From DASYTH01 sp035762905 (GTDB taxonomy: Bacteria > Actinomycetota > Actinomycetes > Mycobacteriales > Pseudonocardiaceae), in contig NZ_DASUCC010000144.1 in assembly GCF_035762905.1 (NCBI RefSeq), positions 62,001 through 126,000 of the forward strand: 64,000 nucleotides of DNA, read 5' to 3'. Under the pieces are notes generated by a model, which saw only the letters and a list, made by a program, of their open reading frames with translations, was not told where the DNA came from and made no database searches. Below are positions 40,968 to 52,225 of this stretch, piece by piece. The position numbers and the translations under genes are program-made. Numbering within the stretch: the first letter of the stretch is position 1; every line of letters begins with the position of its first letter.

Positions 40968-41942
40968 TTACCCGGCGAGGGAATGTCCGTTGGTGTTCAC
41001 CGCGCCGGCTGCGATCTGCCAGGCAAGCGACTCCCGCACGGCCTGCAGCGAGCTGTACCGGGGGGCGTAGCCGAGCAGGGTGCGGGCCTTCTCGATGCTC
41101 ATCACCGGGCTGTGTTCCAGATGCTCCCGGCTGGTCTCCGCGGCCTCCGGATCCACCGTGGCCGCCCAGCTGTCGAACGGCTCGAACCGCAGCCGGGGCT
41201 CCAGCCCGAACCAGCCGGCCACCGCCTCGGCGAACCCACGCGTGGTCAGGGCCTGCGGCGAGGTCGCGTGGAAGCTCTCACCGACGGCCGCGGACCGGCG
41301 GTGCAGGGCGCGCTCGAAGGCCTGGGCCACGTCGTCGGCGTGCACGTGATGCAGCGTCTCAAGGCCGAAGTTGGGCAGCGCCACCTCCTCGCCGCGGGCG
41401 ATCGCGCCGAACACGTCCAGATCGAAGTTGCCGACCGGATTGCACGGCGCCCAGCCCGGTCCCACGATGTGCCCGGCGTGCAGCACGGTGGCCGGGGTGC
41501 CGCCGCGCCGCGCCTCGCCGATCAGGTACGCCTCGATGGCCGCCTTCGCCGTGCCGTACTCGCCCCACGGCTCGCGGGGCGCGTCCTCGGTCACCGGCAC
41601 CTGGGCCAGCGGCCCGTGCACCCAGATCGTGCCGCAGTGCAGCAGCAGCCCGACCCGCCCGCGCAGCGCCGTGGCCAGCGCCCGCGCGCTGTCCTCGGTG
41701 AAGCAGACCAGATCCACCACCGCGTCCGCACCCAGCTCGGCCACCGTGTTGCCGAACGTGCCGGCCGCGTCCTCCGCGTCCCGGTCCACGCGCATCCGGC
41801 GCACCTTCGACCACGCCGCGTCCGGGTGGTAGGCCTCGCGTTCCCCTCGGCTCAACACGATCACGTCGTGCCCGCCGCGCACCAGGCGGGGCACCAGGTA
41901 GCTGCCGACATGACCGGTGCCGCCGATCACCACAACTCGCAC
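40968..41942 (-). CDS. NAD-dependent epimerase/dehydratase-family protein
   Basis: 324 residues, extended SDR. GGTGHVGSYLVPRLV binds the nucleotide; the catalytic tyrosine-lysine pair is in EYGTAKAA (YxxxK). HAGHIVGPGW and HHVHADDVAQAFERAL are typical. Substrate unknown; possibly nucleotide sugar or a UDP-like substrate. GTG 41942 start. Divergent from the MASE1 gene. Confidence 0.88.
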   Translation of the reverse strand: MRVVVIGGTGHVGSYLVPRLVRGGHDVIVLSRGEREAYHPDAAWSKVRRMRVDRDAEDAAGTFGNTVAELGADAVVDLVCFTEDSARALATALRGRVGLLLHCGTIWVHGPLAQVPVTEDAPREPWGEYGTAKAAIEAYLIGEARRGGTPATVLHAGHIVGPGWAPCNPVGNFDLDVFGAIARGEEVALPNFGLETLHHVHADDVAQAFERALHRRSAAVGESFHATSPQALTTRGFAEAVAGWFGLEPRLRFEPFDSWAATVDPEAAETSREHLEHSPVMSIEKARTLLGYAPRYSSLQAVRESLAWQIAAGAVNTNGHSLAG

Positions 41943-42040
41943 AACCGAACCCTAACCCGCTCGTTGGTCAACTGTTGTCGGATACCGGCCCGGGCGGCCA
42001 GAATGTCCGCCGGGGAGACGGGGGAGAAGGAGGCACCCCC

Positions 42041-43039
42041 GTGCTGCGCCCCCAGCGGTTCAACCCCGGTCTGCGAATTCTCCTGGTCGCGGCCGCCTAC
42101 TACGTCACCGCCCAGTTCGGGTTGTGGCTTTCGGTGGTGAACGACCAGGTCACCCCGCTGTGGCCGCCGACCGGGATCGGGCTGGCCTGCCTGCTGCTGC
42201 TGGGGTTCCGATGCTGGCCGGGGATCACGCTCGGGGCGTTTCTCGCCAACCTGCCGCTCGGCCCGAACCTGGTCGCGGTGCTGGCCATCTCCGCCGGCAA
42301 CACGCTTTCCCTGCTGTGCGCCTACCTGTTGCTGCGCCGGGTCGGGTTCCGGATCGAGCTGGACCGGCTGCGCGACGCGCTGGCGCTGGTGTTCCTCGGC
42401 GCGTGCGGCGCCATGCTGATCAGCGCCACGATGGGCACCGGCGCCCTGGTGCTGGCCGGCTCGCTGCCGGCGAGCGCGTTCTGGTCGACCTGGCTGGTGT
42501 GGTGGGCGGGCGACGCGCTCGGCGTGCTGGTGGTCCTCCCGGTGCTGCTGGTCGCCGTGCGGATGCGCTGGCGCCGCCGGGTCGCACCGCTGCGCCTGTT
42601 GGAGGCACTCGGCCTTGCGGCCGGCATCGTCGGGGTGTTCGCACTGGCCAAGGAGACCGCGACGCCGCTGTACTTCCTGGCCTTCCCGCTGCTGATCTGG
42701 TCGGCGTTGCGGTTCCAGCTGCGCGGCGCCGCGCCCTGCGCGCTGATCATGGTCACCGGCGCGGCGATCGGCGCGATCCGTGGGATCGGTCCGTTCGCCG
42801 AGATCGACCTGGCCGCCCGGATGGTCACCCTGCAGGCGTTCAACGCCTCCGCCACGCTGACCGCGTTGCTGCTCGCCGCGGTCACCACCCAGCGAAACGA
42901 GGCCATGCGCTCGGTGGAGCGGGCGGTCGAGCAGCTGACCCAGGCCGTTGCCGCGCTCGAGCCGTACAGCCTGCTGCGCGACGGCCTGCTGGACAACGTG
43001 CTGCGTTCGCGGTCCGCGCCGGAGCGGCCGATCGGCTAG
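42041..43039 (+). CDS. MASE1-domain integral membrane protein without output domain
   Basis: About 332 residues with eight or nine helices. TPLWPPTGIGLACLLLLG near the start and WLVWWAGDALGVLVVLPVLL, AFPLLIWSALRFQLRGAA, TLQAFNASATLTALLLAA are the MASE1 pattern. MASE1 normally feeds a GGDEF, kinase or other output domain; here the protein ends after a short coiled segment (RSVERAVEQLTQAVAAL). It might act with a separate partner. GTG 42041 has GAAGGAGG upstream. Confidence 0.85.
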   Translation: MLRPQRFNPGLRILLVAAAYYVTAQFGLWLSVVNDQVTPLWPPTGIGLACLLLLGFRCWPGITLGAFLANLPLGPNLVAVLAISAGNTLSLLCAYLLLRRVGFRIELDRLRDALALVFLGACGAMLISATMGTGALVLAGSLPASAFWSTWLVWWAGDALGVLVVLPVLLVAVRMRWRRRVAPLRLLEALGLAAGIVGVFALAKETATPLYFLAFPLLIWSALRFQLRGAAPCALIMVTGAAIGAIRGIGPFAEIDLAARMVTLQAFNASATLTALLLAAVTTQRNEAMRSVERAVEQLTQAVAALEPYSLLRDGLLDNVLRSRSAPERPIG

Positions 43040-43042
43040 TTT
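43037..43042 (+). promoter_or_regulatory. -10 box of a probable leaderless LigD-polymerase transcript
   Basis: TAGTTT, overlapping the MASE1 stop codon, seven bases before GTG 43050; no ribosome binding site. Confidence 0.45.
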
Positions 43043-43049
43043 CTCCCTC

Positions 43050-44000
43050 GTGGCCAGTGATTCCGCCGTGGAGCTCGAGGTGGGGCACCGCACCGTCCGG
43101 ATCTCCAACCCGGACCGGGTGTACTTTCCGGCGCGCGGCGAGACCAAACTCGACCTCGTCAACTATTACCTGTCGGTCGGCGACGGCATCGTGCGCGCGC
43201 TGCGCGAGCGGCCGTGCATGCTGCACCGGTTCCCGTCCGGTGTGGCCGGTGACAAGGTGCACCAGAAACGGGTTCCGCACGGGGCTCCGCCGTGGCTTTC
43301 GACCGTGCGGGTGAAGTTCCCGCGCTATGGCCGGCATGCCGACGAGCTGTGCGTCACCGAGCTCGCGCATGTGATCTGGGCGGTGCAGATGTCCACTGTG
43401 GAGTTTCACCCGTGGAACTCGCGCCGGGCCGACACCGAGAAGCCCGACGAATGGCGCATCGACCTCGACCCGATGCCGGACTGCCCGTACGACCGGGTCC
43501 GCCGGGTCGCCCACGTGGCCCACGAGATCCTCGACGAGTTGGGCGCGGTCGGCTGGCCGAAGACCTCCGGCGGCAACGGCCTGCACATCTACGTCCGCAT
43601 CGACCCGCGGTGGGGTTTCCAGGACGTCCGCCGCGCCGCCCTCGCCTTCGCCCGCGAGGTCGAGCGCCGCGCGCCCGACGACGTGACCACCACGTGGTGG
43701 CGCAAGGACCGCGACCCGAAGCTGCTGTTCGTGGACTACAACCAGAACGCCCGCGACCACACCATCGCCAGCGCCTACTCGGTGCGCGGCAACCCGGAGG
43801 GCACCGTCTCCACCCCGATCACCTGGGACGAGATCGACGACGCCGACCCGCGGGACTTCACGATCGCCACGGTTCCCGACCGGTTCGCCAAGCGCGGCGA
43901 CCTGCACGAGGGCATCGACGAGGCCGTGTTCGCCCTCGACCCGCTGCTCGACTGGGCGGACCGCGACGGCACCGAGCCCCCGGACGCCGAGGACGACTGA
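43050..44000 (+). CDS. LigD-type polymerase (primase-like) domain protein
   Basis: About 316 residues, archaeo-eukaryotic primase superfamily, the NHEJ polymerase module of LigD as a separate protein. Seen: NPDRVYFPARGETKLDLVNYY (in pieces NPDRVYFPARGETK, LDLVNYYLSVG), the metal-binding EWRIDLDPMP (DxD), TSGGNGLHIYV and LLFVDYNQNARDHTIA. It should add (ribo)nucleotides at broken DNA ends with Ku. No Ku or ligase gene lies nearby. GTG 43050. Confidence 0.93.
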   Translation: MASDSAVELEVGHRTVRISNPDRVYFPARGETKLDLVNYYLSVGDGIVRALRERPCMLHRFPSGVAGDKVHQKRVPHGAPPWLSTVRVKFPRYGRHADELCVTELAHVIWAVQMSTVEFHPWNSRRADTEKPDEWRIDLDPMPDCPYDRVRRVAHVAHEILDELGAVGWPKTSGGNGLHIYVRIDPRWGFQDVRRAALAFAREVERRAPDDVTTTWWRKDRDPKLLFVDYNQNARDHTIASAYSVRGNPEGTVSTPITWDEIDDADPRDFTIATVPDRFAKRGDLHEGIDEAVFALDPLLDWADRDGTEPPDAEDD

Positions 44001-44006
44001 AACCCG

Positions 44007-46141
<2,135 letters not shown>

Positions 46142-46145
<4 letters not shown>

Positions 46146-46294
46146 CTAGTCCTCTGCGGACCGGTCGGTAGGCCGGGGCCGCTCGTCCCCGGCGGGCCGA
46201 GCCGCGCGCCGTCCGGCCGGACCGGATTGCCGACCAGGCACGCCGTGCCCGCGCCGGCCAGGTTGCCGGCGATCACCGATGCGATCGTGTGCAC
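46142..46294 (-). CDS. possible small ORF, 50 residues
   Basis: Starts at GTG 46294, five bases after the preceding gene's stop, and ends with a TGA that overlaps the E1 ATG by four bases. The product VHTIASVIAGNLAGAGTACL, then VGNPVRPDGARLGPPG, ends Pro/Thr-rich. No family is recognised and it has no clear ribosome binding site. It fills the gap between two genes and may only be a chance frame. Confidence 0.28.
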
Positions 46295-46298
46295 TGGG

Positions 46299-46904
46299 TC
46301 ACGGTACTGCCACGCCGATCTGCGGCCGATACCCGTTGCCGATCGCGAGCACCGTGGCCGGCGGCGTGATCACCGTGGCGGTCCCGCCGCCCGGCCGGAT
46401 CCGGGCCGCGCCGTACCCGGCGGTGCTCCACGGCACCACCGCGTCGGCCGTGACCAGGGCCGGCCCGTCGTCCAGCAGCGCGAACACCCCGGCGGGCAGG
46501 CTCGCCCACGGGTGGTCGTGCAGCCGCCGCCGGTGCGTCCCCCGGACGATGCGCTGCCCGTGTAACCGGCGGTCGATCTCCTTGGTGAGCGGCACGTCCG
46601 AGCCGTGTCCGGCCGCCCAGGCCCGCCGGTACCGGTCGTAGTCCGCCCGCCGGCACAGCGCGCACGGCCGGTGCCCGGCCGCCAGCGCGACCGCCTCGTC
46701 GTGGAAGAACAGCACCGTGTAGTGACCCGGCTGCCACTGCCGGGCCCGCCACCCTCGGAAGCGCAGCGCGCAGATGATCCACAGTGAGCTGCGGTGAAAC
46801 CGCACCACCTCCTTGCCCTCGTGCAGAATCCCGCGGTTTCCCAGCCACGCCCCGCGCAGCGGCACGGCGACGATGTCACCCAGCGGCGTGACCCGGTTCC
46901 GCAT
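46299..46904 (-). CDS. conserved hypothetical protein with CxxC motif
   Basis: About 201 residues. A short start MRNRVTPLGDIVAVPLRGAW, a middle with RPCALCRRADYDRYRRAWAA (a CxxC that may bind zinc), and a hydrophobic, beta-like C-terminal half. Some similarity to cytoplasmic actinobacterial proteins of unknown function; no domain recognised. ATG 46904 or GTG 46916. Divergent from the alcohol dehydrogenase. Confidence 0.65.
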   Translation of the reverse strand: MRNRVTPLGDIVAVPLRGAWLGNRGILHEGKEVVRFHRSSLWIICALRFRGWRARQWQPGHYTVLFFHDEAVALAAGHRPCALCRRADYDRYRRAWAAGHGSDVPLTKEIDRRLHGQRIVRGTHRRRLHDHPWASLPAGVFALLDDGPALVTADAVVPWSTAGYGAARIRPGGGTATVITPPATVLAIGNGYRPQIGVAVP

Positions 46905-46994
46905 CGGTCCGACCACGCGCCCATTGTGGCCGGGCCCACCGACAGCCGGCGCAACCGTTCGGCGACGGCCGGGCGAGTTGGTCATGATGAGGTG

Positions 46995-48023
46995 ATGAGG
47001 GCGACTGTGTTCGACGAGTTCGGGCGGATGCCCGAGGTGCGCGAGGTGCCCGACCCGGTGCCGTCGCCGCGCGGTGCGGTGCTGCGGGTCGGGGCGACCG
47101 GGCTGTGCCGCAGTGACTGGCACGGGTGGATGGGACACGACCCGGACATCCGGGTGCCGCACGTGCCGGGGCACGAACTGGCCGGGACCGTCGAGGCGGT
47201 CGGCCCGGAGGTGACCGGGTGGAAGCCCGGCGACCGGGTGACCGTGCCGTTCGTCTGCGCCTGCGGGACCTGCCCGGCCTGTGCCGGCGGGGCCCAGCAG
47301 GTGTGCGAGCGGCAGACCCAGCCCGGGTTCACCCACTGGGGCTCGTTCGCCGAGTACGTGGCGATCGAGCACGCGGACGTGAACCTGATCGGGCTGCCGG
47401 CCGGGCTGACGTTCGCGAGCGCGGCCAGCCTTGGCTGCCGGATGGCCACGGCGTTCCGTGCGGTGGTGGCGCGCGGCCGGGTCGCGCCGGGGGAGTGGGT
47501 GGCGGTGCACGGCTGCGGCGGCGTGGGCCTGTCCGCGATCATGGTCGCGGTCGCGTCCGGCGCCCAGGTGGTCGCCGTGGACATCGCGCAGCCGGCGCTG
47601 GACCTGGCCGGCGGGCTGGGCGCGGCGGTCTGCGTCGACGGGTCCGCGCCCGACCTGACCGAGCGGATCGCGGTGGCCACCGGCGGCGGCGCGCACCTGT
47701 CCCTTGACGCCCTCGGCAGCCCGCAGACGGCCGCCGCCTCGATCAACTGCCTGCGCCGGTGCGGCCGGCACGTGCAGGTCGGGCTGCTGCCGGAGGACCC
47801 GGTGCTGCCGATGGCCCGGGTGATCGCCAAGGAGCTGACCCTGCTCGGCAGCCATGGCATGGCCGCGCACGCCTACCCGCCGCTGCTGAACCTGATCACC
47901 GCCGGGGCGCTGCGGCCCGAGCTGCTGATCACCCGCACGATCGGGCTGGCCGAGACGCCCGCCGCGCTGGCCGCCATGGGCGGACCGGCGGCCGGCGGCG
48001 TGACGGTCATCGAGCCTGGCTGA
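46995..48023 (+). CDS. zinc-dependent alcohol dehydrogenase
   Basis: About 342 residues, medium-chain dehydrogenase. Catalytic zinc: cysteine in VGATGLCRSDWHGW and GHELAGTVEAVG. Structural zinc: CACGTCPACAGGAQQVC (four cysteines). Cofactor loop VHGCGGVGLSAIM. Substrate unknown; the family acts on alcohols, aldehydes and sugar alcohols. ATG 46995 chosen, with weak ribosome binding site. The stop region overlaps the CapA gene's end by 17 bases. Confidence 0.93.
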   Translation: MRATVFDEFGRMPEVREVPDPVPSPRGAVLRVGATGLCRSDWHGWMGHDPDIRVPHVPGHELAGTVEAVGPEVTGWKPGDRVTVPFVCACGTCPACAGGAQQVCERQTQPGFTHWGSFAEYVAIEHADVNLIGLPAGLTFASAASLGCRMATAFRAVVARGRVAPGEWVAVHGCGGVGLSAIMVAVASGAQVVAVDIAQPALDLAGGLGAAVCVDGSAPDLTERIAVATGGGAHLSLDALGSPQTAAASINCLRRCGRHVQVGLLPEDPVLPMARVIAKELTLLGSHGMAAHAYPPLLNLITAGALRPELLITRTIGLAETPAALAAMGGPAAGGVTVIEPG

Positions 48024-49185
48024 GCGACCCGTCCGGGCCGACCTGGACCGCGGTGCCCGGCAGGTCGGCCGCGGACAGGTCGCGGACCAGGTCCAGCGCC
48101 CTGGCCTCCTGGTCGACCGCGGGCAGCCCGCCGCCGACCATCGCGGTGGGCACCAGCGCGCCGCGCACCCAGCTGCCGTCCTTGGCCAGGGTCGCCCGCA
48201 GCACGCCGCCGACACCCATCGGGAAGGCGGTGCTGAGCACCTTGTACCCGGCGAAGTTCCCCATGCTGTAGGCGACCAGCCGGCCCTTGTAGAACTCCAT
48301 CCCGCGCAGCACGTGCGGACTGTGCCCGACCACCAGGTCCGCGCCCGCGTCCACCACGGCGTGCGCGAACCCGATCGGATCGCCGCGGTTCTCGCCGAGG
48401 AAGTACTCGGTACCCGGCTTGACGTGCTGATGGTCCGCGCCCTCCCCGCCGACGTGCATGTTCACCACGACCAGGTCCGCCTTGGTCTGCGCGGTCCGGA
48501 CCAGTTCGGTGGCCTCGTCGATGTCGGTGACACTCTGCATCCAGGCGTACGGGCCGAAGCCGAGCACCGCGACGGTGATCCCGTTCGCCTCGTGCACGGC
48601 GATCTCGTCCTTGCCGCCGGTGGAGCGCAACCCGGCCGAGGTCAACGCCGTCCTGGTGTTGCGCAGGCCGGCCGGCCCGGCGTCGTTGGTGTGGTTGTTG
48701 GCCAGCGCGAGCACGTGGAACCCGCCGTCGCGCAGCACGGTGGCGTACGAGCTGGGCAGCCGGAACGCGAAGCAGGTCTCCTTGGGCGGCGGGGCCGGGG
48801 TCGCGGGCGGCGCGGGCGGTGCCGGGGCCGGGGACGACGGCGGGGCCGACGGGTCCGGCGCCGGGCTGGTCGGGGCCGGCGGCTTCGGGCACTTGACGTG
48901 CTCGGTCGGCTCGGACAGCGGGGTCTCGAGGTTGCCCATGGTCAGGTCCGCGCGCAGCGGCTCGGCCACCTTGTCGAAGAAGCCGCGGCCGTCATTGGGC
49001 GGCAGCCGGTTCGGCGCGCTGCCCATCAGGATGTCGCCGACCGCGGCGATGGTGATGCCGGCCGGTGCCTCGGCGGGGACGGCGCTCGGCGGCGGAGCGG
49101 ACCCGCCGGCCGCCGGCACCGGCTCGCCGGCCACGGAGCACCCGGCCACGAGCAGGCCCGCGATCCCGGCCAACAGCATGCGCAT
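48007..49185 (-). CDS. CapA-family putative lipoprotein
   Basis: 392 residues. Lipobox LLVAGC (cysteine near residue 16). The metallophosphatase-like CapA fold: VGDILMGSAPNRLP, GNLETPLSE, ALANNHTNDAGPAGL, VVNMHVGGEG, VVGHSPHVLRGMEFY, YSMGNFAG. A Pro/Ala-rich insertion separates GNLETP from FRLPSSYA. In Bacillus, CapA is part of poly-gamma-glutamate export; here function is unknown, but it acts outside the cell. ATG 49185, or ATG 49179. Confidence 0.9.
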   Translation of the reverse strand: MRMLLAGIAGLLVAGCSVAGEPVPAAGGSAPPPSAVPAEAPAGITIAAVGDILMGSAPNRLPPNDGRGFFDKVAEPLRADLTMGNLETPLSEPTEHVKCPKPPAPTSPAPDPSAPPSSPAPAPPAPPATPAPPPKETCFAFRLPSSYATVLRDGGFHVLALANNHTNDAGPAGLRNTRTALTSAGLRSTGGKDEIAVHEANGITVAVLGFGPYAWMQSVTDIDEATELVRTAQTKADLVVVNMHVGGEGADHQHVKPGTEYFLGENRGDPIGFAHAVVDAGADLVVGHSPHVLRGMEFYKGRLVAYSMGNFAGYKVLSTAFPMGVGGVLRATLAKDGSWVRGALVPTAMVGGGLPAVDQEARALDLVRDLSAADLPGTAVQVGPDGSLSQAR

Positions 49186-49198
49186 GGCGCGCAGTGTG

Positions 49199-49837
49199 TC
49201 AGAGCAGCCGGTGATCGTGCGCGTAGATGGCCGCCTGGGTGCGGTCCCGCAGGCCCAACCGGGTCAGGATGCTGGACACGTGGTTCTTCACCGTGCCCTC
49301 GCTCACCGCGAGCTTGCGGGCGATCTCCCGGTTGGTCGCGCCCGCGGCGATCAGCCGCAGCACCTCCACCTCCCGTGCGGTCAGTGCCGGATCCACTTCG
49401 GACGGTTCCGGCGCCGGCCGGCGGCCGAGCGCGGACACCAGGCGGCCGGTCGCGGACGGGTCGAACTGGTGCACCCCGGCGTGCGCCAGCCGGATCGCCT
49501 GGGCCAGGTCGGCCGCGGGCAGGTCCTTGAGCAGGTAGCCGCTCGCCCCGGCGCGCACCGCCTCGATCACGTACTCCTCGTCGTCGAACGTGGTCAGCAT
49601 CAGCACCCGGCAGTCCGGCGCGTCCCGGCGCAGGGCCGCGGCCGCCGCCACCCCGTCCAACTCCGGCATCCGCACGTCCATCAGCACCACGTCCGGCCGC
49701 AGTGCCAGGGCCTGCTCGACCGCCTCCCGGCCGTTGGTGGCCACGCCGACCACGGTCAGCCCCGGCTGGATGGACAGCAGCGACGCGATGCCCTCCCGGA
49801 TCAGCCGCTGGTCGTCGGCGACCAGCACCCGGATCAC
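49199..49837 (-). CDS. NarL-family response regulator
   Basis: 212 residues. Receiver: VADDQRLIREG, phospho-acceptor in VVLMDVRMPE, TFDDEEYV, GYLLKDLP. C-terminal LuxR helix-turn-helix: LTAREVEVLRLIAAGATNRE and SEGTVKNHVSSILTRLGLRD. GTG 49837 overlaps the end of the histidine kinase gene by four bases. The pair probably regulates the divergent membrane gene at 51094. Confidence 0.96.
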   Translation of the reverse strand: MIRVLVADDQRLIREGIASLLSIQPGLTVVGVATNGREAVEQALALRPDVVLMDVRMPELDGVAAAAALRRDAPDCRVLMLTTFDDEEYVIEAVRAGASGYLLKDLPAADLAQAIRLAHAGVHQFDPSATGRLVSALGRRPAPEPSEVDPALTAREVEVLRLIAAGATNREIARKLAVSEGTVKNHVSSILTRLGLRDRTQAAIYAHDHRLL

Positions 49838-50952
49838 CGCCGGCCTCCGGCCGGGACGGTGGCCACCAGCCGGGTTCCGCCGTCCGGATCGTCGGACACC
49901 GACAGCGTCCCGCCGACCAGGCGCAGCCGCTCGTCCATCCCGCGCAGCCCGAAACCCGGCCGCTGCCCGGAGAACCCGCGGCCGTCGTCGGCCACGACCA
50001 GGTTGGCCGCCCGCTCGTCCAGCCGCACGCGGACGCGCACCCGGGACGCGCCGGCATGCCGGCTGGCGTTGGTCAGGCCCTCCTGCGCGGCCCGGTACAG
50101 CGCGATCAGCGCCGCGGAGTCGAACCCGGACTCGTCGCCGGTCACGTCCAGCTCCACGGAGAACCGCTCATCGTCAAGGCGCGCAACGAGTTGGCGCAGC
50201 GCGGGGGCCAGCGCGAAGCCCGCACGCAGGGTGCCGACCGACTGCCGCACCTCGTCCAGCGCGTGCCGGGTGGACGCTCGCGCGTCGGCCAGTGCCTGCT
50301 CCGCCGTCGCCGGATCGCGCTCCCGGAACGCCGCGGCCTTCTCCAACTGCACGGCGATCACGGTCAGATGGTGCCCGAGGCTGTCGTGGATGTCCCGGGC
50401 CAGCCGGTTGCGCTCGGCGACCGTGGCCAGTCGGGCCACCTGACCGACCAGGCGCTCGGCATGTACGGCAACCGCGGCCATGGACACGGCCATCACCAGG
50501 CCGGTGCAGAACATCAACAGGTCGGAAAGCTGCTCCCGGTCGGTGTACCAGGACGGGGTGGTCAGCGACAGGTTGACCACCAACCCGCCGGTCAGCAACC
50601 CGGCCAGCGCGTAACTCGCCCGGCGGCCGAGCGAGAAGTAGGCGAGGAACGGGATGAGCACGAACAGGATGCGGGAGAAGCCGGAGCACTCCAGCACGCC
50701 GACCACCCAGTACAGGGCCGCCCGCAGGGCCAGGAAGGCGATCGCGAGCCGGACCGGCCGGTGCCGGTCGAGTACCTCGAGCCCGATCAGGAACCCAAGC
50801 ACGCCAACGAATCCGGCCACCCGTAGGGGTTCGGCCGGCTCGTCGCACAACCCGGCGGCGGCGAAGTAGACCGCGGCGAGGAGCACCGCGACGTAGAGGA
50901 TCGACGCCACCCACGGCAGCAACCGGGGAGCGGTGTTCGGAACCGGATCCAT
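49834..50952 (-). CDS. sensor histidine kinase (HisKA_3 type)
   Basis: About 372 residues. Six membrane helices in the first 160, then the dimer/phospho-acceptor segment ERNRLARDIHDSLGHHLTVI (histidine in DIHDSLGHH), and an ATP-binding domain with DDGRGFSGQ and FGLRGMDERLRLVGG. Pairs with the NarL-type regulator. ATG 50952 preceded by GGGAGG. Signals from inside the membrane are likely. Confidence 0.95.
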   Translation of the reverse strand: MDPVPNTAPRLLPWVASILYVAVLLAAVYFAAAGLCDEPAEPLRVAGFVGVLGFLIGLEVLDRHRPVRLAIAFLALRAALYWVVGVLECSGFSRILFVLIPFLAYFSLGRRASYALAGLLTGGLVVNLSLTTPSWYTDREQLSDLLMFCTGLVMAVSMAAVAVHAERLVGQVARLATVAERNRLARDIHDSLGHHLTVIAVQLEKAAAFRERDPATAEQALADARASTRHALDEVRQSVGTLRAGFALAPALRQLVARLDDERFSVELDVTGDESGFDSAALIALYRAAQEGLTNASRHAGASRVRVRVRLDERAANLVVADDGRGFSGQRPGFGLRGMDERLRLVGGTLSVSDDPDGGTRLVATVPAGGRR

Positions 50953-51093
50953 GGGCGCCTCCCAAACTGGCGCCGAGAATACGTTGGCCGGACGGCACAT
51001 GACCTGTGGCCAACCGCTCGGCACTTACCGCGTCCGGTCGCGCTCCCTAGCGTCTGCGGGCAACCGAACCCGTACCAGTACAAGGGAGTGCCC

Positions 51094-51678
51094 GTGGCAC
51101 CGACCACCCTCTACCGGCTCGCCGGCATCGCCGGCCTGCTCACCGGCGTGCTGTTGCTGCTCAACGACGCCCGCAGGGTCGGCGTCGTGCCGGAGAACGA
51201 CCTCACGCACAGCATCGCGCCGATCCCGGCGTTCCTCGCGCTGTTCGCGCTCACCGGGCTGTACCTGTGGCAGCGTGAGCGCACCGGCCGGCTCGGGCTG
51301 TACGGCTACGCACTCAACCTCGCCGGCCTCGCCGGGGCGCTGGCGATCGAGTTCGCTTCGCACTACGTGTTGCGGTTCCTGGACTCGGACACCGTCGAGC
51401 GGTTGGTCGACGGCCGGACCGGAACCGGTTTCCTGGTGATCTCCATGGTGTACCTGGCCGGCATCGTCCTGTTCGGACTGGCCAGCGCCCGGGCGGGGCT
51501 GTTCCCACGGACGGCGTGCGCGCTCTACGTCGTCGGGTTCGTGCCGACCGCGCTGCGGGCGGTGCTGCCGGCGCCGGTGGTGTCGATCGGGTTCGTTCTC
51601 GGCTCGGCCGCGGTGATCTGGATGTCCTGGCGGCTGGTCACGGCGAACACGCAGGATCGCCTGCCGGTCCGGATATAA
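51094..51678 (+). CDS. integral membrane protein, divergent from the two-component system
   Basis: About 194 residues with six helices (LAGIAGLLTGVLLLLNDARR, IPAFLALFALTGLYLW, GYALNLAGLAGALAIEFASH, VISMVYLAGIVLFGLASA and so on). No signature found; similar proteins occur beside NarL-type systems in actinomycetes and may be their target. GTG 51094 has AAGGGAG before it; GTG 51088 is also possible. TAGCGT at 51048-51053 is a likely -10 box. Confidence 0.8.
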   Translation: MAPTTLYRLAGIAGLLTGVLLLLNDARRVGVVPENDLTHSIAPIPAFLALFALTGLYLWQRERTGRLGLYGYALNLAGLAGALAIEFASHYVLRFLDSDTVERLVDGRTGTGFLVISMVYLAGIVLFGLASARAGLFPRTACALYVVGFVPTALRAVLPAPVVSIGFVLGSAAVIWMSWRLVTANTQDRLPVRI

Positions 51679-51681
51679 CGG

Positions 51682-51726
51682 GGTTCCGTGCTCAACCGGC
51701 CTGGGGGTCACCGGGAGCACGGAACC
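51682..51726 (+). terminator. hairpin after the membrane gene
   Basis: Perfect 12-bp stem (51682-51693 with 51715-51726) and a 21-base loop that itself contains CCGG pairs. It starts three bases after the stop. Confidence 0.7.
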
Positions 51727-51775
51727 GATTCGAACTTTACACCTGTCCCGGCACCCGCAGCGAGGGGACACCCTC

Positions 51776-51781
51776 TAGCCT
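51776..51781 (+). promoter_or_regulatory. -10 box of a probable leaderless isomerase transcript
   Basis: TAGCCT, seven bases before ATG 51789, no ribosome binding site. Confidence 0.5.
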
Positions 51782-51788
51782 CGCTGGC

Positions 51789-52223
51789 ATGAGGATCTCG
51801 GTGGCCGCGGACGAGCGGACCGGAGTGGCCGACGCCCTCGTGGACGAGTTGCGGATGCGCGGGCACGAGCCGCTGCTGCACGGCGCGCTCAACGACGAGG
51901 AGCGGGACGACTGGGCGTGGGCCAGCGAGGCGGCCGCCCGGGACGTCGCCGAGGGCCGGGCGGAGCAGGGCATCGTCGCCTGCTGGACCGGCACCGGTGC
52001 GTCCATCGCGGCCAACAAGGTGACCGGTGTCCGGGCCGCCCTCTGCGTCGACGCCGAGACCGCAAGGGGCGCCAGAAAATGGAACGACGCCAACGTGCTG
52101 GCCCTGTCCCTGCGCATCACCAGTCAGGCCGTGCTCACCGAGATCCTGGACGGCTGGTTCGCGGGCGAAGCGAGTACCGATCCCGCCGACCTCGCCAACA
52201 TCGAGCACGTCGACGAGATCTGA
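51789..52223 (+). CDS. RpiB/LacAB-family sugar-phosphate isomerase
   Basis: About 144 residues. The opening MRISVAADERTGVADALVDE is typical RpiB, with GIVACWTGTGASIAANK (the cysteine and the GTGxSIAANK loop) and ALCVDAETARGARKWNDANVLAL (in two parts ALCVDAETARG, RKWNDANVLAL). It should interconvert a ribose- or related sugar 5-phosphate. The ribulose specificity is uncertain. Second gene (SDR) starts three bases later. Confidence 0.92.
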   Translation: MRISVAADERTGVADALVDELRMRGHEPLLHGALNDEERDDWAWASEAAARDVAEGRAEQGIVACWTGTGASIAANKVTGVRAALCVDAETARGARKWNDANVLALSLRITSQAVLTEILDGWFAGEASTDPADLANIEHVDEI

Positions 52224-52225
52224 CC

